From the NCBI GenBank assembly GCA_016098155.1, contig JAAAJB010000810.1, positions 1-12,060 on the forward strand: 12,060 nucleotides of DNA. The letters are read 5' to 3'. This stretch comes from Actinomortierella ambigua. Lineage: Eukaryota; Mortierellomycota; Mortierellomycetes; Mortierellales; Mortierellaceae. Made by a program: the position numbers and the translations under genes. Below, in pieces: positions 1-8,600 of this stretch (position 1 is its first letter; every line of letters begins with the position of its first letter). The notes beneath the pieces are model-generated. The model saw only the letters and a program-made list of their open reading frames with translations. It did not search any database and had not been told where the DNA came from.

Positions 1-33
1 GTGTGAGTGTGTGTGTGTGTGTATTTGTGTGTG
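1..33. repeat. (GT)n microsatellite at window edge
   Basis: The first 33 bases are almost pure GT with small interruptions (a GA and an ATT). The tract may continue beyond the window. Together with the GA and CT arrays further on, it marks this flank as simple-repeat-rich intergenic DNA. Confidence 0.9.
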
Positions 34-80
34 ATAAAAGCAAAACAAAAATGGAGGCAACCCCAGTGGATGTGCCACAA

Positions 81-106
81 AGAGAGAGAGAGAGAGAGAG
101 AGAGAG
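81..106. repeat. (AG)13 microsatellite
   Basis: An uninterrupted AG dinucleotide array of 13 units. Any reading frame across it gives an alternating Arg/Glu run, which explains the short open frame here; I do not treat that frame as a gene. Confidence 0.95.
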
Positions 107-729
107 CAGAAAAAAGGGAACAAGGGACAAGACGGAATGTGGCGGATAGGACAGGGAAAGAAGAGTGCACACACAAAGTCTTGGCTGTGCACCATGAATG
201 TCACTGGAGACTAAAAGGGTGGCACACGACATATGCGGGAGACAAAAAGGGCGCCGGCAGAAGACTGTGCGCGAGAAAGATGTTTACGAATAAAGGAAAG
301 AGCTTACGAGAGGGGCGTGATGAACCATGACCATGACAAACGAGTGCACACATGAGCGCCGTCAGACAAGCAGCAGCCAACAACAGGATGTTCACCACCG
401 ACATTTGCTCTGCAATGGTCGCTCACCCACCCACTCACTCACTCACCAAATGAACACCACATCGCACAAGCCAGTGTAGCAAGCGAGTAAATGAACAAAC
501 ATCAACATCAATACAAATGGACAGACAAGCGTAACCTGTTGTGCCTGCGTCTGCATGGTTTTATGATTTATTGTATTGTATGAATCTTCCTTGTGATCTT
601 AGTGCTAAAGGGGGGGTGTTGAAGAAGGGACGTGCGGCCTTGCAGACATACACAAACTAATGCCCAATAAGAAGGAAGAGAACAACAACAGCAACACATG
701 CTGTGGTGAGAGAGCTACTCTACTGCACC

Positions 730-1015
730 CTTGGCTCTCCCTTTCTCCCTTCCTCCCTCTGTATCTCTCTCTCTCTCTCTCTCCACGAGTTGAGAGCTGT
801 CAGCTCCTAGAGTCCCCTTTACCGGTTTCCCAGGCTATGCACCTCCTAATGCTCACCCTCACTCTCACCCTCACTCTCCCCCATCACCACCACCACCACC
901 ACCACCAACTCCTCTTCCTCGCTTTTGTCTCTCCTCCTCCTCTTCTTCCTTCTCCTGGTGCTCCCCTCACTGACCGCTCCACTCCCCCCCCCACCTTACC
1001 CCACCTTGCGACAGC
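730..1015. repeat. Polypyrimidine tract with nested short tandem repeats
   Basis: For about 285 bases the plus strand is overwhelmingly C and T. Nested inside are a (CT)n run near 765-783, two exact copies of a 12-bp unit CTCACCCTCACT at 852-863 and 864-875, and a (CAC)n trinucleotide array at 885-907. Open frames on both strands here translate to poly-His, poly-Trp or Leu/Thr runs, so they are repeat artefacts and not genes. Confidence 0.85.
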
Positions 1016-2200
1016 TGTTTTCTCCAGCAGGAGTACGCAAAGGTGGGAAAGCGAAGGAAGGATGAAGTGTTGATTGGAGAGAGAAGAGACGAGCGGTGAC
1101 GGTGACGGTAGCCGGCGGTAAGGATCGTAGTGTCCAGTGTGCAACGCCTGGATTGCCTTTGAGGAAATGTGTGTGCATGCCCTTCCCCCCTCCAATTCAA
1201 AACACTAGACTTCTTCGCAGGGTCCAAGGGTCCGCATCCTCTCTCTCAAACCCCTCCTTTGTCCTAGTTTCACGACGATTTCTTCACGATGTGGCGAAAT
1301 CCAGGGAGTAACTCTGCCTCTTTTCTGTGTTTTTTGACAGCTTGGCTGCTGGGGAGGATTAGAATAGGTGACCTGACTCAAGGGCCCAGGAGGGCGAAAG
1401 ACAAACTACACCAGGAGAAGCGAGTCTCTCCCACTTGGTCTCTCTCACTCATATATTGTCTCTTTCATACGCTCTTCTTGGCCATTCTCTCCCCCATGCT
1501 TGTATCCGTATCATTTGAGAAAAAAAAAAGGTTCACTCACTCCTACCTGCACCACAACACAAATGTCGCCGAAGTATGGAAAGGAGAAAAAGGGGAAGGA
1601 AGGCACATGTATTGGACTGACATGGTCCATTGGGCCCTTTTTTTTTTGTTCGAAAGATTGGATTGGAGATGTCTGTCATGGTGCAGTGCATACTGCAGGC
1701 CTGCATAGCAGCAGAATGTGGAGATTGTAGTTGTGTCTCTTTCCCCTCTCCCTACTAGATAGACGGAGCCCAACAAAGCAACATAAACAACGGGGGAAAG
1801 AGAACAAACACAGCGGTGGTCAGTAGTCGGCAACCATCTTGTTTCCACAAAATGTGCCAATGGTGGTACCATTGAGGAGACAGAGTAATGGAACGAAAGA
1901 GGGGAGAGGAGAGAGACGATCATAGGAAAAAAAAGGGCGAGAGAAAGAGAGAGAGAAAGAGAGAGTGAGCGAGAGAGCAACAGGAGAGGGGTCACTTGGT
2001 GAACCATTTTTCGTCCCTTCTCATGGTGCTTCTTGGTCCCCTCTCTTTTCAAGGGGACGCTGGGTGTTGGTTGCCTGAGCCCATTATGATGACAGAATGG
2101 CCAAGAGAGGAGGAAGAGTGTCAACACGGACAGGATCATCGTTCCGCACCTAGTGAAGACAATGGAAGAGATGGGAATGGTGTATCATAGGAGATGAAAG
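1016..2200. other. Gene-free stretch with GA-rich block
   Basis: No supportable gene. There are open frames up to 198 codons on the minus strand (1543-2139), but this one runs through the purine block at about 1930-1980 and yields a Ser/Leu repeat; it shows no domain. Homopolymers occur at about 1520-1529 (A) and 1640-1648 (T). I see no RNA gene or transposon ends. Confidence 0.5.
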
Positions 2201-2310
2201 GACGACAAGGAGAACGAAGCGGAGGAGTGGGGGAAGGGAGATGAGGAAGGGAGGTGGGGAAGGGGCGGTCAGGAGAAGTACAGAGGAGGTTTAGGGCGCG
2301 GGGGGTTCGA
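2201..2310 (+). repeat. Polypurine, G-run-rich tract
   Basis: The plus strand is a long purine run with G-runs at 2229-2233, 2236-2238, 2249-2251, 2256-2259 and 2262-2265. Four runs can be chosen with one long (10-nt) loop, a relaxed G-quadruplex pattern. The composition resembles fungal intergenic polypurine DNA and nothing here looks coding. Confidence 0.6.
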
Positions 2311-3282
2311 TACCAAGACATAAAGACCATCGCAGAGACCAGGAGGAGGAGACAGACCCACACCATATCGGGGCCAGTTTACGCTTATGGAGTTCAGATT
2401 CTCCGCCTCCAAAAGACGACAAGTGCAAGATTAGCCAAAAAAAAAAACACATAGTTTCAATAAGTCGTGCTGCGCGACAACCACGATTATTGGGCAATTT
2501 GCTCACACAGGGAGTACCATAGCACAGGAATGCAGAGGCGAAGCATTTAAAAATAAGGGCGAATACCTGAACATGCGTGCTTTGTGTCGACCAATGGTCG
2601 CTATTCAGCCGAAAAAACGACTATGACGCTAGAAGCTGTTGTGCAAACAGTCAGTCCTAACCAGACCAACTGGGCCACGGTAACTGACAACATGTCCGAG
2701 AGCCAGTGCATAGTCTAGCAAGCGTGCTCTCTTTGAGGACAGTCTTGACTGTGGATCGTACGGATGTCTCCAAAGAGGGCAAGTCCAAAACAAGGGTTCA
2801 GAGGACCCTTTGTTTCTTCGATTCGTTGTTATCCCAATAACAATGTTGGTGATGTTGTTGCTATTGTCCACGCAAACAGGTCCAAAGGGCCTTATATTAA
2901 AAGTGGCAAATCACCCGGTAGTGCAAGATAAGTGCACGGAGCAACATGAGCGAGCTGTACGTCGTTAACCACAGACCTGTAGGGTACAGAGGATGTGTAG
3001 GGAGAACACGTTTTGAGACGCGTGGATACTCCCTGATTTTCTTCCAGGAGGTCCTGCACAAAAGCTTGATTCTTGAGAGCAGCCTGCGAAATGAATGGAA
3101 ACAGTCATCAAAGGGGACGGACAGTCCGGGGATGGAGTAGTAGGATTTCATAGTTAGACTGCGGTTTTTTTTTCGACAATAAGGTCCATAGTCCATTGTT
3201 AATAGTATCCTCCATACTATAGTATCAACGCAGTCACCAATCAGAGATGAAGTTGTACAACTCCAACACCAAACATGAAGGG

Positions 3283-3286
<4 letters not shown>
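2311..3286. other. Gene-free stretch, no recognised feature
   Basis: Composition is more balanced than in the flanking repeats, but I find no frame with a recognisable protein. The best candidates are 80 codons on the minus strand (2629-2871) and 64 codons on the plus strand (2946-3140), and neither has a motif. A 7-bp perfect inverted repeat with a 5-nt loop lies at 3202-3220. An unrecognised exon or a non-coding transcript cannot be excluded. Confidence 0.45.
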
Positions 3287-3332
<46 letters not shown>

Positions 3333-3347
3333 TGTGTGTGTGTGTGT
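3287..3347. repeat. Compound microsatellite (AG)22(TG)8
   Basis: An uninterrupted AG array (3287-3330) switches directly to a TG array (3331-3347). This is the longest pure simple repeat in the window and is likely polymorphic in length. The antisense frame reads as Leu/Ser followed by Thr/His runs, which is an artefact of the repeat. Confidence 0.97.
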
Positions 3348-4007
3348 AGGTAAAGGTAAAGGGGAGGGTAAAGAGGAACAGCTCTGAGCGAGCACGGGCA
3401 GGACACCCAAGGAAGATTATTGGAAGAAAGGGCCCCAAGATTAACAATAATGCTTGGACGACCAACTCCTGGAGAGATTGGTGTTGTCAACAGCTACACG
3501 CCTCGCTTTCATTTCACTTAATGTAGAGAAGATTGAGCGAGCGAGTGGATGTGTCTATTGTAAAACCGATGTAGCACGCCTTAGACAGGGACTAGCACGT
3601 ATCTAAGCCAAAGCTACATCAAAAGACGCATTTGCTTTCCTGCACACAGGCACCCCTATCGTTCCGGCTCTGGCCCTTCCTCTTTCATCCGCTGGGTTGC
3701 TCGAGCGTGGAGATATGGTGCGTCGAGCTGCGCAGTGAACGATAATATTGGTGATGGTGATTATTATGGTATTAATGATGATGATGGCGGAAGGTATCAG
3801 GCGATGGTAGACGAAGTCGCGTCAATCATACGGCAGGGCTGGTCAGAGCTCATCTTCTGACTCCGACATATTGGAGCTGTGGTGCCCTGTCTCCTCTGTG
3901 CAGGAGATCGGAGCCAAGCCACCGATCCAAACAACTACCGCCTCATCCCTGTCCTGTCCATGGTACAGCTCCTCCTGTCGCTCCTCCATTAAACACACAG
4001 GCCCACC
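3348..4007. other. Upstream region of the MRPL20 gene
   Basis: No separate gene is visible. The last 150-200 bases before the MRPL20 start are pyrimidine-rich and probably carry the promoter and 5' UTR. A GAT-rich stretch lies at about 3748-3790. The context just before the start codon (CCACC) favours initiation at 4008. Frames on both strands across 3843-4323 are shadows of the MRPL20 CDS. Confidence 0.45.
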
Positions 4008-4586
4008 ATGTTCTCCATGCGACCCGCTGCTCGCTTGGCATTCAATGCCTCCCAAACCCGCTCCTACGGTACCCATGTCACCCGCTCCATGTTCCCGCGC
4101 AGCTACCGCCCTCGCTCCAAGGTCTCCAGCGAGGCCGAGAAGACCCCGCTCTCGGACGGTTCGCTCTTTGTCCGTCGCAACACGGCTCCCGAGCATGGCA
4201 AGGAGCGCACCTCCATCCTGTCCTCGACCCACCCTTCGCCTTCCTCGGTCTCGTCGTCCACCTCCACCACCCCCACACCTCTGTCGCACCCCGACCTGCC
4301 CCCTCCCCTCAAATCCAACCTGACCAATCGCCCCCAGTTTGCCACCCTGACGGAGGCCCAGATCGAAGAGATGCAGCGATTAAGACAGGAGAACCCAGCC
4401 AAGTACACTCGCAAGGTCCTGGCTGAAAAGTTCAACGTCTCCGATATGTTTGTCAAGTGCTATGTCCCTGCTGCCAAGCCTGTGCAAGAGGCTCGCATCA
4501 AGGCCCAGCAGCGGGCCTTTGCAAAGAAGGGCTGGAGGGCACAGGAAATCTCTATCCAGCGGCAAAAGCGTCGCGAGCTGTGGTAG
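4008..4586 (+). CDS. MRPL20: Mitochondrial large-subunit ribosomal protein MRPL20 (mL58) family
   Basis: A single uninterrupted frame of 192 residues. The N-terminus (MFSMRPAARLAF..., Arg-rich, no acidic residue in the first 40 positions) looks like a cleavable mitochondrial targeting peptide. Residues about 67-105 are a Ser/Thr/Pro-rich linker of low complexity. The conserved part is residues about 110-192: FATLTEAQIEEMQRLR, then NPAKYTRKVLAEKFNVS, then a basic C-terminal helix ending KRRELW. The pattern of LT..QI.EM..LR followed by the TRK.LAEKF helix-turn-helix-like segment matches, from memory, the fungal MRP-L20 family, a fungal-type protein of the mitochondrial 54S subunit. The yeast protein is of similar length (about 195 residues). 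The start has CCACC directly upstream. The lack of introns in this CDS contrasts with the intron-rich condensin gene nearby. The gene converges with DPY30, with the stop codons 282 bp apart. The family call is firm; the exact function is inferred from the family. Confidence 0.85.
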   Translation: MFSMRPAARLAFNASQTRSYGTHVTRSMFPRSYRPRSKVSSEAEKTPLSDGSLFVRRNTAPEHGKERTSILSSTHPSPSSVSSSTSTTPTPLSHPDLPPPLKSNLTNRPQFATLTEAQIEEMQRLRQENPAKYTRKVLAEKFNVSDMFVKCYVPAAKPVQEARIKAQQRAFAKKGWRAQEISIQRQKRRELW

Positions 4587-4868
4587 ACTTTCAACATAAT
4601 CGCCCGTTCGACCCTCTTTGTCATTTCCCATCCTCATCGTTTTTGTACTCTTATATCCACTCTTGCTCATTAAAAAAATGTCGCCTTTTTCACACGATCG
4701 TACAAAGCTAGCTTGAAAAAAAATCCTGCAGAGCTCAATGTTTTGTCGGTAACGATAAAATAATATACAAAGGATGGTGCCGTGTTTTCGAAAAAAAAGT
4801 CCGTAAGAGTTTTCCATGAAGAGAGCTGCTTCGCCGCTGATCCGACTCCTCACTGCTGATCCGACTGC
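4587..4868. other. Convergent intergenic region MRPL20/DPY30
   Basis: AT-rich stretch containing the 3' ends of both genes. It has an A-run at about 4671-4677 after a CATT, and several A- and T-rich motifs that could serve polyadenylation on either strand. No further gene is seen; the minus-strand frame across it is a shadow without motifs. Confidence 0.5.
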
Positions 4869-4892
4869 TCACTGCTGATCCGACTGTTCACT
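4836..4892. repeat. Three tandem copies of a 19-bp unit
   Basis: Copies lie at 4836-4854, 4855-4873 and 4874-4892, each GCTGATCCGACTNNTCACT on the plus strand. They differ from each other at only one or two bases. The DPY30 stop codon lies in the middle copy, and the last codons of that gene come from the third copy, so the array straddles the end of the CDS and the 3' UTR. Confidence 0.95.
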
Positions 4893-5441
4893 TCGATCCA
4901 ACAGATAGTGTCCAAGGTATTCGAGTGGGTTCTCCGGCCTGTTCAACAATGAAAAAGAAAAAGAAAAAGAGAAAGAGAAAGAGAAAGAGAAAGAGAAAGA
5001 AGAGAAAAAAATAAAGGCATTGGACGATTAGCGAATCCAAGATTAAGCATGAGCACGGATCCATATCCCTGGAGCATTTCCACGTAGCCAGAGTAGAAAG
5101 TTCTCATACCGATCCTTCGCCAACTGCTTCAATCCCTCCAGGAGAACTTTCAGAACGGTCTGGTCCAGATACGTCCTAACAGGCATTGCTTCCAGCTCAG
5201 GCTTGGTGAATCGGGATTGCCCCGGTGCAGGAGAAGCTGCAGAGCTTTCCCGATCACTATTCAAAATGTCCTGACATTTTTCATAGGTGGACGGCACGTA
5301 GAAGGGTGAGCGACGTGTTGAATGAATGTACCAAAGCGTGCTCATCCTGGTGTTCGTGGAATGAACAAGCCCATTGCCTCAATTCAGTACTCTCTTTAGT
5401 CCACATACACCGATGCTCTTGATGGGCCGACCTGATTCCAT
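4869..5441 (-). CDS. DPY30/Sdc1 family subunit of the COMPASS H3K4 methyltransferase
   Basis: Three exons read on the minus strand: 5441-5409, 5270-5110 and 4938-4869, giving 87 residues. The Dpy-30 motif fills residues about 40-79: MPVRTYLDQTVLKVLLEGL, then LAKDR, joined across intron 2 to PENPLEYLGHYLL. This helix-turn-helix dimerises in known family members and binds an Ash2L/Bre2 C-terminal helix in COMPASS complexes, and some dynein-associated proteins. Intron 2 (5109-4939, 171 nt) has donor GTATGA and acceptor ACAG; without splicing the motif is lost after LAKDR, which is the strongest evidence for it. Intron 1 (5408-5271, 138 nt, donor GTATGT, acceptor GTCAG) and exon 1 (MESGRPIKSIG) are inferred. 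That ATG is the first in its frame, with an in-frame stop five codons upstream. A start at 5345 without intron 1 is the alternative. The length is near that of animal DPY30 (about 99) and shorter than yeast Sdc1. The last residues (SEQSDQQ) are encoded by a 19-bp tandem repeat. Confidence 0.85.
4951..5012. repeat. Polypurine (GAAA)n repeat inside DPY30 intron 2
   Basis: On the plus strand this is a run of GAAAAA and then GAGAAA units, and on the transcribed strand of DPY30 it is a (TTTCTC)n-like polypyrimidine tract. It begins about 10 nt before the acceptor AG, so in this gene the microsatellite itself appears to supply the polypyrimidine tract for splicing. Confidence 0.9.
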
Positions 5442-5656
5442 GACAAGAATGCGTTAAAGAACGGGGGCAGTTGGGAAGGCGGTGGAGTGTCTTCTCTGGC
5501 TCTTCTTGACCTGTCACTTTAGTTCAAGTCTGGGTGGCGTGGCTTTTTTTTTTTTGCCCCCAAATCGCGCTGAAAACTGAAAAGTCTAATACCCAAAAAG
5601 TCAAAGGGTAGAAGAGTGGAACGCTGTCGACGTTGACATCACATCACCTCACCATC
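5442..5656. promoter_or_regulatory. Bidirectional promoter DPY30 / condensin subunit 3
   Basis: The start codons of the two divergent genes are 215 bp apart. The region holds a T12 tract (5544-5555), a kind of sequence known to exclude nucleosomes in fungi. A GC-rich core follows with TCGCGC at 5565-5570, flanked by AAA and GAAA, loosely like the E2F/MBF cell-cycle site; that similarity is weak. No clear TATA box is seen. The assignment rests on gene geometry and not on any mapped start. Confidence 0.6.
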
Positions 5657-8600
5657 ATGGCCAACAAACCCAACAGGCGCGTCAGCATGGGCAAAAAGCA
5701 AGCTCAAGCGCAATCGACTCTAGAGAACCTGCGTACACTTATCCCGGCCATCTTTCAGGAATCCCAAAAGACAACAGGCAATCATCGCAAGAACGCCATC
5801 GCCCTCCGCAAGATTCAGGAACAGTGTGCAGAGGCTGGCACCGAGGAAGGCGAGGCCGCCTTCTTCAAGGAATTCATCCGCAACCTCAACGTTGTCCTTG
5901 CCGTCAAAAAACGTGAACCGGCCGCTGATCGTGTCATTCAGTTTGTGTCGGCTTTTATCTTGTGCACGCGCGAGAAAGGTAATAATAACTATGAGAGATG
6001 TAATTATAGCCGTCGTCCTTTTTTTTTTCTTTTACTTATACAACACGATCTGTTTTCATACCATCTCAACACTCTAGATATTGAAAATTCTGCGGGAAAA
6101 GAAAGCGAGAACATGGACGAGGATGACGAAGGCGAGGAGGGCATCTCGTCTCGCTTTGTTGAGAGTCTCATGCACCATCTCCTCAAAGGTGTCCGGGTCA
6201 AGGACAAGCACGTTCGCCTGCGCTCTTGCCAACTGATCGCACTCAGCACCAACTCGCTCGGCGCCATGGAGTAATGCTACGCAGAGAAAAGACTGATACC
6301 CAAATTGTCGTTAGGGGACTCTAAGATCTGGCTTTACTTACCCTTTATCTTACCATCTATCATTTGTCATCATCACATAGCGATGATCTATATCAGGAAT
6401 TGAAGAGTAGTCTCATGGAGCGCATCAGGGACAAAGAGTCGGCAGTTCGAGTTCAAGCTGTCTTTGCTCTGTCGAAGCTACAAGGAGGCGACGAAGATGG
6501 TGAAGTCGACAGCGTTGTTGCCAAAATGCTCGACGTAATGCGCCATGATCCAGCAGCGTACGTGCGGAGGAAAAAACAGAAGGTTTCTGCGGACCTCTAT
6601 GCATGTCATATACGACCCTCTAACTCGAATTTTCTATTTGATCTTCGTTATCATTCATTTTCTCCTCACTAGTGATGTCCGCCGATCTGCACTCTTCAAC
6701 ATTGAGCACACAAAGTCAACCATGCCTTATATTCTGGAGCGTGCACGGGATGTGGATGCCTACAATCGCAGGGGTGTCTACTCGAAACCTATGGATGAGA
6801 TCCCAGACTTTCGTGTGTTGTCCATCAGCGACCGTGAGAAGCTTCTGCGTCATGGTCTTTCGGACAGGTACTGGGCGAGTGTGGACAAATGCAGTGGTTT
6901 AAACTGGAAGGGATGCGACTCCATTGTCGGCAGTCTGGCTAGATTCTCAATTGGTATCGCCTACCACCCGTGGTTGTTTCTTCTTCACTTCATTCACATA
7001 GAGATGCTGGCGTCAAGAAGGCATGCACAAAAATGTTGTCAACAAAGTGGATTCATCAAGCAGAAGACAACCTAATCGAGTTTCTGGAGCGACTGGATGT
7101 GATGAGCAGTAGTGTCGCTGACGATGTTCTCAAAGCCTTTTTTGAGTACCGTAGCGACATCCTTGGCAGTCTGAACTTCAACGGTATTGCCCTCTTCTCC
7201 TTCCCCTTGTTTTGTTTTTGTTTATGCCGAGCCGGAAATTTGAAAGAGGAGGCATGTAGACTTGAAGACATCAACTGACAGTCCCTCTGTCCTTGATCAA
7301 CCTAGATGTGTTTTGGGCGAATCTAACAGTCGAGAGCGCGCTGCTGGTTCGCACATATGCCGAGTATTGCTGCAGCCAGCACGACGACATTGCCTTTGAA
7401 AAGGCCATCCCAGAAGTGACGCGGCACGCATACCACATTCAAAAGTACAGCAATTCCATGCAAGAAGCCGGCGAGGATGACCGGCCAGAAGCCGAGTTCA
7501 TTGTCACACAGCTCCTCATGATCGCCAAGCTACTCGACTATTCGGATGAGAATGGTCGCCGTATGATGTTCAACCTTTTGCGTAAGTGACTTTTATTCAT
7601 AATGAGGCGGAGCTCAAGTTTATCACCAAGGGCTTTCATTGTTGTTCCTGACCTTTTTTTTTTTTTTGTACTAGGTGAGATGCTGATGCTAAGTGACATT
7701 CCAGACAAACACTTGGACTGTATCGTGGAAACAATTGGAAAGATCTCGCTCAATGAGAAAGACTTTACGCGGATTGTCATTGAAATTATCTCCGATATCC
7801 GAGCCGCAATTGACGAACAAGAATTTTTGCGGAATCCTGCAGAGTCGGAAGTATGGATTGGAATAGGAAGGGAGGAGGGAGATCTATAGTTTATCACTTT
7901 TCGAAACCGTGTCCGTGTTTACTAACTCATGGAACCGTTCTCTCTCTCTTTTTATAGGATGACTCGGACGAACAGTCTCCAGATGAGCGGACACCAGATG
8001 AAAATACAATTGACATGCTTGACACCCCGCGTAAGCGAAAGAGGAGTATAGTGGAGAGGCCACGCCGTCGCTCTGTCATGTCGGTGGGTGAAGTGGGCCA
8101 GAACAAGAATGATCTCGATACCATGTTGATCCGTGTTCGGTGTCTGACCATCACCAAGTGCATGCTCGAGCGAAGCGAGGAGGTAAAGTGGCAGCCGACG
8201 TGAATCAAAGGCCATAAGATGGGCAAGTGATAATGGATGCAGCAAAATGACTAAGACCGCAAAGTATTTTCCTTTTTTTACCGCTATCATTGTTAGCCTT
8301 TGAAAGAGAATTCGTATGTCTATGGTCTCTTGAACGAGTTGGTTATTCCTGCCCTTGGACGGCAAGAAGAAGTGATGCAAGAGCTCGGTCTGCAGTGCCT
8401 TGGTCTTATCTGTGTTCTAGACCAGACACTTGCCCAAAGCAACATGGATCTCTTCTTGACCTGTATCTTTGCGGCCAACGCTAGTGATCAACTCAAGTCC
8501 CTTTCTCTCAAGGTATGTTGGGAGGGGTTTGCTCTAGGGGCTCGAAGATTGGTAGTTTCACCTGAAAGCATAAAAGTGCGGTAACTAATATCCACAACGC

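Larger units (their letters stand above)
1..659. other. Gene-free stretch
   Basis: No reading frame longer than about 110 codons occurs, none resembles a known protein, and the frames present run through microsatellite sequence. A tetranucleotide-like stretch (CACC, then CACT repeats) lies at about 424-447. I see no tRNA, rRNA or transposon ends. Confidence 0.6.

Noticed and set aside
660..1195. Open frames on both strands with poly-His, poly-Trp and Leu/Thr runs.
   Set aside because: Translation of CAC and CTCACC repeats; no conserved motif and no gene-like start.
1543..2139. A 198-codon minus-strand frame.
   Set aside because: Crosses a GA/CT microsatellite (Ser/Leu run), has no domain and no convincing splice pattern.
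2304..2314. Exact B-box consensus GGTTCGATACC, hinting at a tRNA gene.
   Set aside because: No A box lies upstream and no cloverleaf can be drawn; the region is a polypurine tract.
3202..3220. 7-bp inverted repeat ATAGTAT/ATACTAT.
   Set aside because: Short, AT-rich and likely by chance; no flanking duplication or neighbouring feature.
2897..3490. A 197-codon minus-strand frame.
   Set aside because: Its middle is the translated compound microsatellite (Thr/His and Leu/Ser runs) and the rest shows no recognisable protein.
3843..4456. Several frames overlapping MRPL20 on both strands, rich in Pro, Arg or Gly.
   Set aside because: Shadow frames of a GC-rich CDS; only the frame starting at 4008 has a targeting peptide and a family domain.
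5043..5345. DPY30 as an unspliced 100-codon frame ending NAPGIWIRAHA.
   Set aside because: The family motif breaks off after LAKDR, and splicing at GTATGA...ACAG restores PENPLEYLGHYLL exactly, so the unspliced tail is intron sequence.
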